40,534 bases of DNA, taken from assembly GCF_036543075.1 (NCBI RefSeq), contig NZ_JAZHPF010000028.1:1-40534 (forward strand). The letters are read 5' to 3'. The translations under genes were made by a program, and so were the position numbers. Below the pieces are notes generated by a model. That model was not told the origin of the DNA, did no database searches, and saw only the letters and a program-made list of their open reading frames with translations. Source of the DNA: Deinococcus sp. YIM 134068. Its GTDB lineage: Bacteria; Deinococcota; Deinococci; Deinococcales; Deinococcaceae. Shown here piece after piece: positions 17,482 through 27,722 of this stretch (the stretch's first letter is position 1; every line of letters starts with the position of its first letter).

Positions 17482-18363
17482 TCACCCCTGCCGCTGCATC
17501 TCGTCCTCCGGCTGCGGCTCCTCGGGGCTGGGGGGCGCGTCCTTTCTCAGGCGGTAGTAGCGCCGCAGCGAGCGGCTCAGGCCGCCGAGGTCGGGGAAGA
17601 GGGTGCGCTCGTTGATGCCCGACTGGTCGAGCTTGTCGCGCACCTCCCACTTCAACTCGGCGGGCACGATGATCTTGCGCGCGAGGCCGGGGCGCAGGGC
17701 AAGCCAGTCGTCGAGGGGCGTGTCCGGGTTGGACAGCAGCGAGAACAGCGCCGCCTGCTGCACGATGCGCTCGTCGAGCGAGGGCGGCTCCAGAAAGAGG
17801 AGGAAGGGCTGCTCCGCCTCGCGCTCCAGCTCCTCCAGCCAGCCGAGGTCGAAGGTCGGTTCGTCCTCGGCCTGCCCCCGACGCCGTGCGGAGGCGGTGA
17901 GCATATCCACCGTGAAGACGTGCCCGCCCTCCTGCTCCAGCAGCCCGCGCAGGGGCAGGGGCAGGAACTTGTTCGTCTCCACGTAGTTGACCATCCAGAT
18001 CACGCCGTCCTCCCCGAACAGTTCCTCCTCGGCGGTGGCGAAGTGCTGGGCCACGAGCGGCGAGGAGGTCCAGTCGAGCAGCCGCGTCGGCAACCCGTGG
18101 TGCTGCCCCAGCGCCAGCCAGTACCACGACAGGTCACGGTCCACGCCGTTGCGGTGGGCGTACTTGCGGAAGTTCCGCAGCAGGTGGCGCTCGATCTCGC
18201 GCGTCTCGCCCTCCAGCCGTTGCAGCGAGGACGTGAGCTTGGCGTCGGCTCCCTGCCCCCGGAACACGAACGGCGACCGGAAGCGGCGCAGGCGCGGATT
18301 CCACGCCTCCTCGTGCAGCACCTCGTACAGCTCCAGCCACGACCCCACCCGGATTTCCGCCAT
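17482..18363 (-). CDS. FRG-domain protein
   Basis: 293 residues. The N-terminal half is an FRG domain, named after a Phe-Arg-Gly motif: FVFRGQGADAKLTSSLQR (FRG at 34-36) and ALGQHHGLPTRLLDWTSSP (about 85-104), both conserved in the family. FRG domains have no settled biochemistry; some occur in mobile and defence-linked loci. The C-terminal half is helical and unrecognised, ending in a Pro/Glu-rich tail. The ATG at 18363 is 6 nt after a TATGGT box, and the domain begins at once; a start 14 codons upstream is less likely. It is convergent with the transporter and divergent from the 180-aa gene. Confidence 0.85.
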   Translation of the reverse strand: MAEIRVGSWLELYEVLHEEAWNPRLRRFRSPFVFRGQGADAKLTSSLQRLEGETREIERHLLRNFRKYAHRNGVDRDLSWYWLALGQHHGLPTRLLDWTSSPLVAQHFATAEEELFGEDGVIWMVNYVETNKFLPLPLRGLLEQEGGHVFTVDMLTASARRRGQAEDEPTFDLGWLEELEREAEQPFLLFLEPPSLDERIVQQAALFSLLSNPDTPLDDWLALRPGLARKIIVPAELKWEVRDKLDQSGINERTLFPDLGGLSRSLRRYYRLRKDAPPSPEEPQPEDEMQRQG

Positions 18364-18369
18364 GCGTCC

Positions 18370-18375
18370 ACCATA
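18370..18375 (-). promoter_or_regulatory. Leaderless -10 box of the FRG gene
   Basis: TATGGT on the minus strand, 6 nt before the ATG at 18363. Confidence 0.5.
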
Positions 18376-18453
18376 GGGACACGCAGAAAAGGCACCCAGC
18401 CGCAAACGTCCCCGGTGAAGGCACGCGCAAGGCTGGGCTTCATCGCCGGGGCT

Positions 18454-18459
18454 TAAGGT
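18454..18459 (+). promoter_or_regulatory. Leaderless -10 box of the 180-aa gene
   Basis: TAAGGT, 5 nt before the ATG at 18465; no Shine-Dalgarno sequence. Confidence 0.45.
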
Positions 18460-18464
18460 GGGGC

Positions 18465-19007
18465 ATGGGCGTCAAGGACAATTTCACGGCGGACGAGTGG
18501 TTCAGGGTCATGACGGGGCCGGGCCGGGTGGGTGCGGCGGTCGTCGCGGCGAGTCCCAGCGGCGTGACGGGCCTCGTCGCGGAGGCGCAGGCCATCGCCG
18601 CCGCCATCCGCGAGCAGGTCAGCGGGCCGGGCCGCACGCCGCTGCTGGAGGCGATGGCCGCCGACCTGATGGGCACCCCGCCCGACGCCCAGAGCCGCCC
18701 CCCACAGGAACGCGCCCGCACGATGGAGGACGCCCGCGCCCAGAGCATCGAGGCCGTGCGTCAGGTCGTGTGGCTCGTCAGCAGCAAGACCAGTCCGGAG
18801 GACGCCGCCGCCTACCGCCAATTGCTGTGGTCGGTCGCCGAGCGCACGGCGGGCGCGGCGAAGGAGGGCGGCTTCCTCGGCATCGGTGGCGAGCAGGTGA
18901 GCGACCGAGAGCGGGCCGCGCTGGACGAGTTGCGCGGCGTGATCGGCGTGGGAATGGACGGTGGAAGCGTAACGCACGAGACGCCGCCGAATCCGGGAAG
19001 TGTTTGA
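18465..19007 (+). CDS. Hypothetical protein, 180 aa
   Basis: I do not recognise a named family. The protein is soluble, Ala-rich and probably all-helical. It contains GPGRTPLLEAMAADLMG in the middle and AAKEGGFLGIGGEQVSDRERAALDELRGVIG near the C-end; the FLGIGG-V-S-D-x-E pattern recurs in bacterial proteins of unknown function. No signal peptide or membrane segment is present. It is divergent from the FRG gene, sharing a 101-bp upstream region in which each has its own -10 box. Confidence 0.75.
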   Translation: MGVKDNFTADEWFRVMTGPGRVGAAVVAASPSGVTGLVAEAQAIAAAIREQVSGPGRTPLLEAMAADLMGTPPDAQSRPPQERARTMEDARAQSIEAVRQVVWLVSSKTSPEDAAAYRQLLWSVAERTAGAAKEGGFLGIGGEQVSDRERAALDELRGVIGVGMDGGSVTHETPPNPGSV

Positions 19008-19104
19008 GCTGGGTTTTTCGTCCGGCAGAGCTTGGAAGTCTGTTGACGCAGTGATCTCAACATCCCGAGCAAGACAGAAAGACGAAAAACGCTGTTGTTC
19101 TGCT

Positions 19105-19140
19105 CCTCCCCCATTGCGGGGGAGGCCGGGTGGGGGGTGG
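19105..19140. repeat. Divergent CCTCCCCC hairpin element
   Basis: CCTCCCCC (19105-19112) pairs perfectly with GGGGGAGG (19118-19125), followed by CCGGGTGGGGGGTGG. It resembles, in complement, the three ~55-bp elements at 21066, 25729 and 27588, but lacks their GCCAGGC end. Confidence 0.6.
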
Positions 19141-19297
19141 CAAGTGAAGCTTGCCCAACGGGCTTGGTCCCCTTGAGCATCCTCCCTGAACATGTCCATT
19201 CGGTTCCCCGGTTCAGCGTGAGCCTGCCTTCGCCCTCAAACATTCCCGTCCCCGCTCAACGTCTATTCCAACGTTCCCCGTCCAACCGCGCGCCGTG

Positions 19298-19303
19298 TAT
19301 CCT
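19298..19303 (+). promoter_or_regulatory. Candidate -10 box of the purH transcript
   Basis: TATCCT ends about 8 nt before the start of the ZTP aptamer, so transcription would begin at its 5' edge. Confidence 0.45.
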
Positions 19304-19308
19304 GACCC

Positions 19309-19400
19309 CAGATCGGGGCGGCGACTGGCGCTGAACGTGGGGCGACACCACGGGGAAGCCGCCCCGCAGAGGGAACAGATCGCGCGCCTGGGTCGGATGC
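19309..19400 (+). ncRNA. ZTP (pfl) riboswitch controlling purH
   Basis: The conserved ZTP/ZMP aptamer elements occur in order: GCGACTGGCG (19321-19330), a GTGG…CCAC hairpin (19337-19351), GGGGAAGC directly after it (19352-19359), a variable linker, and GCGCCTGGGT (19384-19393) for the pseudoknot. Known ZTP riboswitches turn on purine and one-carbon genes when AICAR-phosphates build up. purH, directly downstream, uses AICAR phosphate as substrate. A weak GC hairpin followed by TTTT at about 19432, and CCGCCG that could pair with the Shine-Dalgarno CGGTGG, are possible expression platforms. Confidence 0.87.
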
Positions 19401-19455
19401 GCCGCCGTGGGGGCGGGAGCGTCCGCGTCTCTTTTCTCGCGGTGGAGGCTAGGGC

Positions 19456-20997
<1,542 letters not shown>

Positions 20998-21002
20998 GGG
21001 GA

Positions 21003-21036
21003 GCGGTCAGCCCTTAGCCGTCAGCGGTCAGCCCAG
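21003..21036. repeat. Degenerate GTCAGC repeat after purH
   Basis: GGTCAGCCCTTAGCCGTCAG and continuing GGTCAGCC units form another copy of the GCTGAC-family array, just past the purH stop. Confidence 0.6.
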
Positions 21037-21065
21037 AGCTTTAAGCCAGAGGTGTTTGGTATTTG

Positions 21066-21120
21066 TTTTTAGCCCCTCCCCCTTGAGGGGGGAGGTTGGG
21101 AGGGGGTGAACGAGCCTGGC
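21066..21120 (-). repeat. CCCCCTCCC hairpin element, copy 1
   Basis: Read on the minus strand it runs GCCAGGCTCGTTCACCCCCT, then CCCAACCTCCCCCCTC, AAGGGGGAGG, GGCTAAAAA. The CCTCCCCC/GGGGGAGG arms form a hairpin. Copies 2 and 3 lie at 25729 and 27588 in the opposite orientation. Confidence 0.85.
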
Positions 21121-21132
21121 GTCCCCAAAAGT

Positions 21133-21138
21133 TAGCCT
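21133..21138 (+). promoter_or_regulatory. Candidate -10 box of folD
   Basis: TAGCCT, 42 nt upstream of the folD ATG. Unlike most genes here, folD would have a short leader with its own Shine-Dalgarno sequence AAAGGA (21171-21176). Confidence 0.4.
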
Positions 21139-21180
21139 GTCTCCCGCCTCTTTCCACGACACTAACCCTCAAAGGACCCC

Positions 21181-22041
<861 letters not shown>

Positions 22042-22067
22042 GCGTCAGGTCCGCCTTGATCCAGGAC

Positions 22068-22099
22068 GGAGGGGACGCCATCCGCGTAGCGTCCCCTCC
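22068..22099. terminator. Hairpin between convergent folD and GT2 genes
   Basis: GGAGGGGACGC (22068-22078) pairs perfectly with GCGTCCCCTCC (22089-22099) across a 10-nt loop. There is no T-tract on either strand, so it may act as a 3'-end stabiliser or a Rho-linked or weak terminator. Confidence 0.55.
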
Positions 22100-22113
22100 C
22101 TCCCCACCCACCC

Positions 22114-23448
22114 TCAGTCGCCCGAGGTCAGGTTCCCCGTTCCCTCGCGGCGGGCCGGGCCGGGGTCCGGCTCTACGGGGGCGCGGTCGTCGTGGCGGAC
22201 GCTCTTGTACCACGCGCGTCGCCCGGTGAAGTGGTTGTAGTAGGCGCGGGGCATGCTCAGGAACAGGGCGGCGCTGTAGACCGGCAGGCTGAGGAGGGTG
22301 TACGGCACCGCCCACCAGCCCAGGCCCCGCTCGGCGCGGTAGCGTAGCGCCCAGTTGAGCTGGATGCCCAGCGGCAGCACCGTCAGGACCACGCCCACCC
22401 AGCCGGGCAGCGCGAGGCCCTCCCAGCCGAAGAGGCGGCGCAGCGGGTGGCTCAGGATGCTCAGCAGCAGCAGGGGATTGAGCCACGGCACGAGGATGAA
22501 GTACGAGAAGTCCAGCCGCGTGACCGGGTGGACGGGCCGCCGCCACAGCCGGGGCAGGTAGGCCAGACACTGCATCGCCCCCTGCGTCCAGCGCGTCCGC
22601 TGCCGCACGAAGGGGGACAGCTCCACCATCCCCTGCTGGCTCACGTGCGCCGTCAGCAGGGCGATGCGGTGCGAGGGGTCGTGCAGCCGCACCTCGGCGG
22701 CGCTGGCGAAGTCCTCCAGCAGCACGTCCGGCCAGGGCTGCACCCCGCGCGCCAGTTGATCGGCCACGTAGCTCGCGCGCATGCACTGGCCGTTGCCCGT
22801 CAGCGACACCGCGCCGCCGAGCGCCCGCAGCCGCTGGATATGGCCGACGATGAAGGTCTCCAAATCCTGCTGGAAGAGCAGCATCCGCGCCCACAGGCCG
22901 CGCCGCCCGGCGGGAGCGCCCGTCTGCCGGAAGCGCATCCAGCCCTGCGCCGCCATCACGCGCGGGTCGGCGAAGGCCCCGCGCACCTGCGGCGCGAAGT
23001 CCGGCCCCACCCGCCCGTCGGCGTCGAGGACCACGAAGACCTCATGGCTCAAGTCGCTGCCCTTCAGGGGGGAGTCGCCGATCAGCCGGGCGACCGCCCA
23101 GTTCATCGCCCGGCCCTTGTTCTGCCGGGCCTCCGGGAACTCCCGGCGCAGCAGCGTGATGTTCGGGTCACGCCCGGCGGCGCGGGCCACGAGGCGGTCG
23201 GTGCCGTCGTCGGAGGCGTCGTCGATCACCACGATGCGGGCGTCCGGCACGGTATCGCGCAGGTTGTCCAGGGTCGCGGCGATCACCGCCGATTCGTTCA
23301 GGGCGGGAATCAGGAACGTCAGGTGAACGCCCGAGGCTGCCGTGGGCGGCTTCGGGCGCGGCTGGAGGGCGCTGAGGACGTGCTGCACCGCGTACAGCGA
23401 GAAGAGCAGCAGCCCGATCACGTCCACCACAGAGAGAAGGTTCGTCAA
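22114..23448 (-). CDS. Processive family-2 glycosyltransferase
   Basis: 444 residues. An N-terminal membrane helix (8-25) precedes a GT-A domain: LIPALNES (46-53), the UDP-binding DD pair at 77-78, DAD at 142-144, LLEDF at 243-247 and QRTRW at 283-287. This D, DxD, (T/E)D, QxxRW set defines processive GT2 enzymes such as hyaluronan, cellulose and chitin synthases and polysaccharide or glycolipid synthases. Two to three more membrane helices follow (about 305-400). It probably uses a UDP-sugar to build an exported or membrane-linked glycan; the product is not predictable. The start is a TTG with GGGGTGA upstream, overlapping the stop of a possible 13-codon leader ORF. Confidence 0.88.
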   Translation of the reverse strand: MTNLLSVVDVIGLLLFSLYAVQHVLSALQPRPKPPTAASGVHLTFLIPALNESAVIAATLDNLRDTVPDARIVVIDDASDDGTDRLVARAAGRDPNITLLRREFPEARQNKGRAMNWAVARLIGDSPLKGSDLSHEVFVVLDADGRVGPDFAPQVRGAFADPRVMAAQGWMRFRQTGAPAGRRGLWARMLLFQQDLETFIVGHIQRLRALGGAVSLTGNGQCMRASYVADQLARGVQPWPDVLLEDFASAAEVRLHDPSHRIALLTAHVSQQGMVELSPFVRQRTRWTQGAMQCLAYLPRLWRRPVHPVTRLDFSYFILVPWLNPLLLLSILSHPLRRLFGWEGLALPGWVGVVLTVLPLGIQLNWALRYRAERGLGWWAVPYTLLSLPVYSAALFLSMPRAYYNHFTGRRAWYKSVRHDDRAPVEPDPGPARREGTGNLTSGD

Positions 23449-23552
23449 GATTCACCCCGGCGGGGCCTCCCCCTGGAAGCCCGCATAACTCCCCCACTAT
23501 GCATGCCGGAGGGCCGGAAGACTACCCATGTGTCCCCGTTGGGCTGGACAGC

Positions 23553-24563
23553 TCAGGCGGGCGGGCGGTGCCGTGCCCCCGCGACCACCGCCGGAAAGTG
23601 CGTGACGCACGCCCAATGCCGCTCCCAGCCCGGCCACGTGTGCCCCAGCCGCAGGGGTGGGAGCAGGTGATCGGGGAGGCTCAGGCCGCGCGCCCCAACA
23701 ATGGCCCCCACCACGCAGGCCACCGTGTCGCTGTCGTCGCCACGCAGGACGACGGGTTCCACGCAGGCGAGCCAGTCCGTCCCGCGCGCGTGGGCGACCG
23801 ACGCCTCCAGCGTGTCCAGCACGAAGCCGCTCTGCGAGGTGACATGCCCCTCCAGCCCGGAGCGGACGCGGGCGCGCACCCCGGCGCGGGCGGCGCGGTC
23901 CCGCTCCTTGAAGGCGGCGTGGGCCTCACGGGTGTCCAAGCCGAGGAGTTCGGCATCCCGTAGCGTGGCGAGGGCGTCCAGCCCGTCCATTACCCGCAAC
24001 GCCGCCTCCGCCGCGTCTCGGTAGGCCGCTCCCGTATCCAGCGCCTCCAGAAAGGCCGTCAGGAACACCGAGGCGTGAACGCAGCGCGGGTCCGCGTGGG
24101 TGAGGGCCGTCACCGCCGCCGACTCGCGGGCCAGCGCCCCCGTCGTGAGGCCCGCAACCCATACGGCGGCCACGCGCATAAGTCCGCCGTTGCCCGCGCT
24201 CTCGAAGCCGCTCGCCGTCCAGGCCCGCGCGCCCCCGTCGAGCGAATCGAAGTGCAGGGCCGAGCGGGTGAGGCTGCCCACGTCGGGCGGCCCGGCGTCC
24301 AGCCATGCATGCAGGGCGAGCCGCACCCCTTCCAGCCCGCCGCCCCGCGCGTAGCCCAGCAGGGTCGCCACGGTCATCTGGCTGTCGTCGGTGCCCTCGC
24401 CGGGCGCGAAGCCGAAGACGCTGCCGGGCTGGTACTCGGTGAAGGTCTCGCCGTAGCGGGCGCGAATGGCCTCCGGCGTCTTGAACTCCGTCGCCGCCCC
24501 CAGCGCGTCGGCGGCGGTCAGGGACAGGAGGGTGTGGAGGTGGGGGTCGGTCACGCCCGTCAT
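23553..24563 (-). CDS. ADP-ribosylglycohydrolase (DraG/ARH family)
   Basis: 336 residues, all-helical. It shows the binuclear-metal signatures of ADP-ribosylglycohydrolases: GTDDSQMT (57-64), GNGGLMR (124-130), HADPR (156-160) and GDDSDTVACVVGAIVGA (275-291). These enzymes remove ADP-ribose from protein or nucleic acid side chains, or hydrolyse related N-glycosides. No ADP-ribosyltransferase is adjacent, so the substrate is unknown. The ATG at 24563 is chosen since the fold begins about ten residues in; no -10 box or Shine-Dalgarno sequence decides it. It is divergent from azlC. Confidence 0.92.
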   Translation of the reverse strand: MTGVTDPHLHTLLSLTAADALGAATEFKTPEAIRARYGETFTEYQPGSVFGFAPGEGTDDSQMTVATLLGYARGGGLEGVRLALHAWLDAGPPDVGSLTRSALHFDSLDGGARAWTASGFESAGNGGLMRVAAVWVAGLTTGALARESAAVTALTHADPRCVHASVFLTAFLEALDTGAAYRDAAEAALRVMDGLDALATLRDAELLGLDTREAHAAFKERDRAARAGVRARVRSGLEGHVTSQSGFVLDTLEASVAHARGTDWLACVEPVVLRGDDSDTVACVVGAIVGARGLSLPDHLLPPLRLGHTWPGWERHWACVTHFPAVVAGARHRPPA

Positions 24564-24646
24564 TCTTGCAGCCACGGGAAGGACCAGGGGTCGAAGACAC
24601 ACAGGGCGGAGTGGACGTGAGCAGGACGCGCCCCTTCTTCACCCGC

Positions 24647-24652
24647 TAGCCT
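24647..24652 (+). promoter_or_regulatory. Leaderless -10 box of azlC
   Basis: TAGCCT, 7 nt before the ATG at 24660; no Shine-Dalgarno sequence. Confidence 0.55.
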
Positions 24653-24659
24653 CGGCGGC

Positions 24660-25385
24660 ATGGTGACGGCCTCCCCTCCCTCCCCCTTCTGGCCCGCGTT
24701 CGGGCGCGGCTTCCGCGCGCTGCTGCCGCTGTGGCTCGGCATGGTTCCCTTTGGGGTCGCCTACGCCATCACGGCGCGGGCGGCGGGGTTGAGCGTGTGG
24801 GAGACCCAACTCCTCAGCCTGACCGTCTTCGCGGGGGCCTCGCAGTTCGCGGCGGCGGGGCTGTTCGGGGCGGGGGCGTCCGGGTGGGGCATCGTGGCGA
24901 CCACCTTCCTGCTCAACGCGCGGCATGTGCTGTACGGCCTGAGTCTCGCGCGGCAGGTGCGCCTCACGCGGGGGGAACGCCTCGTCGCCGCGCAGTTCCT
25001 CACCGACGAGGCGTACGGGGTGGCGGTGGTGAGCGGGCCGCGTGAGCCGGGGGGCCTCTCGTTCGGCTTCCTGCTCGGCGCGGAACTCAGCCTGTATGCC
25101 GTATGGAACGCCGCCACCCTCGCCGGGGCGCTCGCGGGTGCCGTGCTGCCCGACCCCGCCGCGCTCGGCGTGGGAGTCGTCTTCCCGCTCGCCTTCCTCG
25201 GCCTGCTCGTGCCGGTGCTCACCGACCGTCCCGCCGTGGCGGTCGCGCTGCTCTCCGGGCTGGGGGCGTGGGGCCTGTCGCGCGTGCTGCCGGGCGGACT
25301 CGTCGTGCTGCTCGCCGGGGTGGGCGGGGCGCTCCTCGGCGCGGTGCTCGTGACCCGGCGGGGTGGGGCGGGGGAGGGCGCGTGA
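24660..25385 (+). CDS. azlC: AzlC-family branched-chain amino acid exporter, large subunit
   Basis: 241 residues and about seven to eight hydrophobic segments, the inner-membrane large subunit of the AzlCD (LIV-E type) branched-chain amino acid exporter. The N-terminal part is diagnostic: FGRGFRALLPLWLGMVPFGVAYAI, then FAGASQFAAAGLFGAGA, then LNARHVLYGLSLA. Its stop overlaps the azlD GTG as GTGA, so the two are translationally coupled. Transport of branched-chain amino acids is taken from the family. Confidence 0.93.
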   Translation: MVTASPPSPFWPAFGRGFRALLPLWLGMVPFGVAYAITARAAGLSVWETQLLSLTVFAGASQFAAAGLFGAGASGWGIVATTFLLNARHVLYGLSLARQVRLTRGERLVAAQFLTDEAYGVAVVSGPREPGGLSFGFLLGAELSLYAVWNAATLAGALAGAVLPDPAALGVGVVFPLAFLGLLVPVLTDRPAVAVALLSGLGAWGLSRVLPGGLVVLLAGVGGALLGAVLVTRRGGAGEGA

Positions 25386-25678
25386 GCATCCCCGTCGTCA
25401 TCCTCCTGATGTGGGCGGTCACGTACCCGGCGCGGCTCCTCGGCCTGAGCCTGGGTCGCCTGCGCCTGCCGCCCTTCTGGCTCGCCTTCCTGCGCTTCGT
25501 GCCCGTAAGCGTGTTCGCCGCCCTCATCGTCCCCGACGTGCTGGGGAGTCCCGAGTGGCCCCGCCGCCTCGTCGGCTGCGTGGTCGGAGGGCTGCTGATG
25601 TGGCGCACCCGGAATCTGGCGCTGGGGATTCTGGGAGGCTTCGGGGCGTACTGGGTGGCGCGGGGGGTTGGGCTGTAA
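25382..25678 (+). CDS. azlD: AzlD-family small exporter subunit
   Basis: 98 residues with three to four hydrophobic helices. It contains the AzlD pattern VTYPARLLGLSLGRLRLPPF followed by LRFVPVSVFAALIVPDVL and GGLLMWRTRNLALGILGGFGAYWVARG. The GTG start at 25382 overlaps the azlC stop by 4 nt. Family members pair with AzlC to form the exporter. Confidence 0.93.
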   Translation: MSIPVVILLMWAVTYPARLLGLSLGRLRLPPFWLAFLRFVPVSVFAALIVPDVLGSPEWPRRLVGCVVGGLLMWRTRNLALGILGGFGAYWVARGVGL

Positions 25679-25728
25679 CTTCCTTCTGCCGAAGGTTGGG
25701 GGGAGTTGACGATTTCGTTTTTTGGGAG

Positions 25729-25783
25729 GCCAGGCCCGTTCACCCCCTCCCAGCCTCCCCCCTCAAGGGGGAGGGGCTGAAAA
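25729..25783 (+). repeat. CCCCCTCCC hairpin element, copy 2
   Basis: GCCAGGCCCGTTCACCCCCT, then CCCAGCCTCCCCCCTC, AAGGGGGAGG, GGCTGAAAA. Same element as 21066-21120 (inverted) and 27588-27641. Confidence 0.88.
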
Positions 25784-25798
25784 GCATCTGCTCATGCT

Positions 25799-25827
25799 CG
25801 AAGCTGACCGCTGACCGCTGACCGCTC
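25799..25827. repeat. GCTGACC heptamer array
   Basis: AAGCTGACCGCTGACCGCTG and a third unit: three GCTGACC copies directly before the PASTA-gene promoter. Confidence 0.75.
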
Positions 25828-25853
25828 CTCCCCACCTCCTCACCCGCCCGCGC

Positions 25854-25859
25854 TATGCT
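25854..25859 (+). promoter_or_regulatory. Leaderless -10 box of the PASTA gene
   Basis: TATGCT, 9 nt before the ATG at 25869, with no Shine-Dalgarno sequence. Confidence 0.5.
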
Positions 25860-25868
25860 GGGCGGCGC

Positions 25869-27512
25869 ATGACGGCGCAGGCAGGGGTCATTGACGGCAA
25901 GTACGAGGTCGTGCGCGAACTCGCGCGGGAGGGCAACCTCACCCTCAGCGAGGTGCGCGCGGGCGAGGGCGTGACCCGGCGGCTGGCATGGTTCGACATC
26001 GCCTCGCCCGCCGACCGTCAGGGCTTCCACGCCTACCGCACGGCCCTGCGCGCGATCAGCCCGGCGGGACTGACGGACGTGGTGACGCGGCCCGGCGCGT
26101 ACTACGCGGTGTGGCAGCCCGTGGCGGGCATGCCCCTCGCCGAATTTGCCGCCCAGCCCCGCAAGCAGGAGGAGACGCTGGAGGCGGTGCGCGCCCTCGC
26201 CGACCAGCTCGCCGAACACCGCTACGCCCTGCCCGACGCGGACGTGGTGGTGGACGGGCGAGAGGTCCGCGTCGCCTACCTGCGGCCCGCGCCCCCGGAG
26301 CGCACCGCCGAGGAGGCCGCCCGCCTGAACGCCTCGGCGCTCGCGGGTCTGAACGGCGGACGGGTGCGGCGCAGGCGGCAGCCGGGGGCGTGGCTCACCT
26401 TCATTCCGGGGCTGCTGCTGCTGGGCGGTGCCGGGTATCTGGGGGCGCAGGCGGCGCAGATTTACCTCAACCCGCCCGTGCGCGACGTGGTGGCCGTGAC
26501 GGGAAAGGGAGCGCAGGCCGCCGCCGAGAGCCTGACCCGCGCGGGCTTCCGGGTGGAGTACGCCCTCGGCGACGCGAGCAACGTGCCCATCGGGGCCGTC
26601 ATCCGGCAGGACCCCGCCGGGGGCACCCGCCTCCCCGTGGGTCGCCTCGTCACGTTGACGGTGAACAACCCCCCCAGCCTCGTCGTGCCGCGTCTGGAGG
26701 AACTCACCGTGGCGCAGGCCCGCGCGGCGCTGCGGGACACGGCCCTGACGCTAGGGCAGGTCGTCCGGGTGGACGGCACGTTGACCCGCACCCCGGAGGG
26801 CCGCATCGTCGCGCAGGTGCCGGAGGCGGGATCGAACCTGCAACGCGGCCAGCCCGTGCAGATCATGGTCTCCACCGGGGTTCGGGGGCAGGACACCTGG
26901 ATCGCCGACCTGACCGGCCTGAGCTACGACGCCGCCCGCGAGCACGCCCGCGCCGCCGGGCTGGTCGTGAACCGGGTCGTCGAGCGGGCCAGCGACGCCC
27001 CGGAGGACACCGTGCTGGAGCAGACGCCCGCCCCCTACGTGCGCGTCCGGGTGGGCAGCCCCGTCACCCTGACGGTCGCCACCACCCGCTACACCACGCC
27101 GAGCCGCCCGGCGGACGACCTGCCCCTTCCGCCCCCCGTCACCCCCACCACGCCGCCCGCCACCCCCGAGGCCGTGCCGGACCCCGTGCCCGACACGCCT
27201 ACGACCCAGCCCCTCTCGCCCGAGCAGATTCCCGCCACTCCGCTCACGACGCCGGAGGGCACTGCGACCGATCCCGCCGCCGCCGAGGGTGCCCGCACCG
27301 TGGACTTCCGCTACGTCTTTCCCAGCGACCTGCCCGCCGGGTCGTACACGATCTCCGTGCGCGACGCGGGCGGCGAGCGCGAAATCCTCGCCGCCACCGA
27401 CAGCACGCAGCTCGCGGGCGCGACCGCCGAGCAGCGCGGTATCTCGGTCACGGGCGACGTGGTGTTCGTGATCCGGCAAAACGGGGTGGAGTACACGACG
27501 GTCACGCCGTAG
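25869..27512 (+). CDS. PASTA-domain protein with degenerate kinase N-lobe
   Basis: 547 residues. Residues 8-100 resemble a Ser/Thr kinase N-lobe (IDGKYEVVRELAREGNLTLSEV…), but the Gly-rich loop is degenerate, the VAVK strand reads LAWFDI with no Lys, and the whole C-lobe with HRD and DFG is absent. A basic stretch precedes one membrane helix (about 174-198). Outside follow three PASTA repeats (about 206-266, 271-335, 343-404), a Pro/Thr linker (409-472) and a C-terminal β-rich domain (473-547). PASTA domains of PknB-type kinases sense peptidoglycan or lipid II. This protein looks like the sensor half of such a kinase with a non-catalytic cytoplasmic remnant, so it probably scaffolds or senses without phosphorylating. 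It is single-gene, with its own leaderless promoter. Confidence 0.85.
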   Translation: MTAQAGVIDGKYEVVRELAREGNLTLSEVRAGEGVTRRLAWFDIASPADRQGFHAYRTALRAISPAGLTDVVTRPGAYYAVWQPVAGMPLAEFAAQPRKQEETLEAVRALADQLAEHRYALPDADVVVDGREVRVAYLRPAPPERTAEEAARLNASALAGLNGGRVRRRRQPGAWLTFIPGLLLLGGAGYLGAQAAQIYLNPPVRDVVAVTGKGAQAAAESLTRAGFRVEYALGDASNVPIGAVIRQDPAGGTRLPVGRLVTLTVNNPPSLVVPRLEELTVAQARAALRDTALTLGQVVRVDGTLTRTPEGRIVAQVPEAGSNLQRGQPVQIMVSTGVRGQDTWIADLTGLSYDAAREHARAAGLVVNRVVERASDAPEDTVLEQTPAPYVRVRVGSPVTLTVATTRYTTPSRPADDLPLPPPVTPTTPPATPEAVPDPVPDTPTTQPLSPEQIPATPLTTPEGTATDPAAAEGARTVDFRYVFPSDLPAGSYTISVRDAGGEREILAATDSTQLAGATAEQRGISVTGDVVFVIRQNGVEYTTVTP

Positions 27513-27550
27513 GGGGTGTGGGGTGTGGGGTGTGGGGTGTGGGGTGTGGG
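27513..27550. repeat. GGGGTGT heptamer tandem repeat
   Basis: Five exact GGGGTGT copies and a trailing GGG begin immediately after the PASTA-gene stop. Confidence 0.92.
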
Positions 27551-27587
27551 AGGGGCGGGGGCAGTTGGAGGATTCGCCTTCTCGGGT

Positions 27588-27641
27588 GCCAGGCCTGTTC
27601 ACCCCCTCCCGGCCTCCCCCCTCAAGGGGGAGGAGCTAAAA
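27588..27641 (+). repeat. CCCCCTCCC hairpin element, copy 3
   Basis: GCCAGGCCTGTTCACCCCCT, then CCCGGCCTCCCCCCTC, AAGGGGGAGG, AGCTAAAA. Nearly identical to copy 2, with the same preceding G-rich spacer. Confidence 0.88.
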
Positions 27642-27662
27642 GCTCAAGCCCTAGCTTCTTTT

Positions 27663-27722
27663 CTCCCTCTCCCCTCGTGGGTGACTCGCAGAGCTGCGAA
27701 GCAGAGGGCCGGGGTGAGGGGG
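27663..27722. repeat. CCCTCTCCC…GGGTGAGGG interrupted hairpin
   Basis: CTCCCTCTCCCCTCGTGGG and AGAGGGCCGGGGTGAGGG are arms of a common bacterial intergenic hairpin type. They are separated here by an extra TCGCAG-AG-CTGCGA hairpin (about 27686-27699). Confidence 0.6.

Larger units (their letters stand above)
19008..19308. other. Gene-free stretch upstream of the purH leader
   Basis: No gene seen. It holds a perfect 9-bp inverted repeat TTTTTCGTC (19014-19022) / GACGAAAAA (19081-19089), a G-rich hairpin repeat at 19104-19140 and a possible purH -10 box TATCCT at 19298-19303. Confidence 0.5.
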
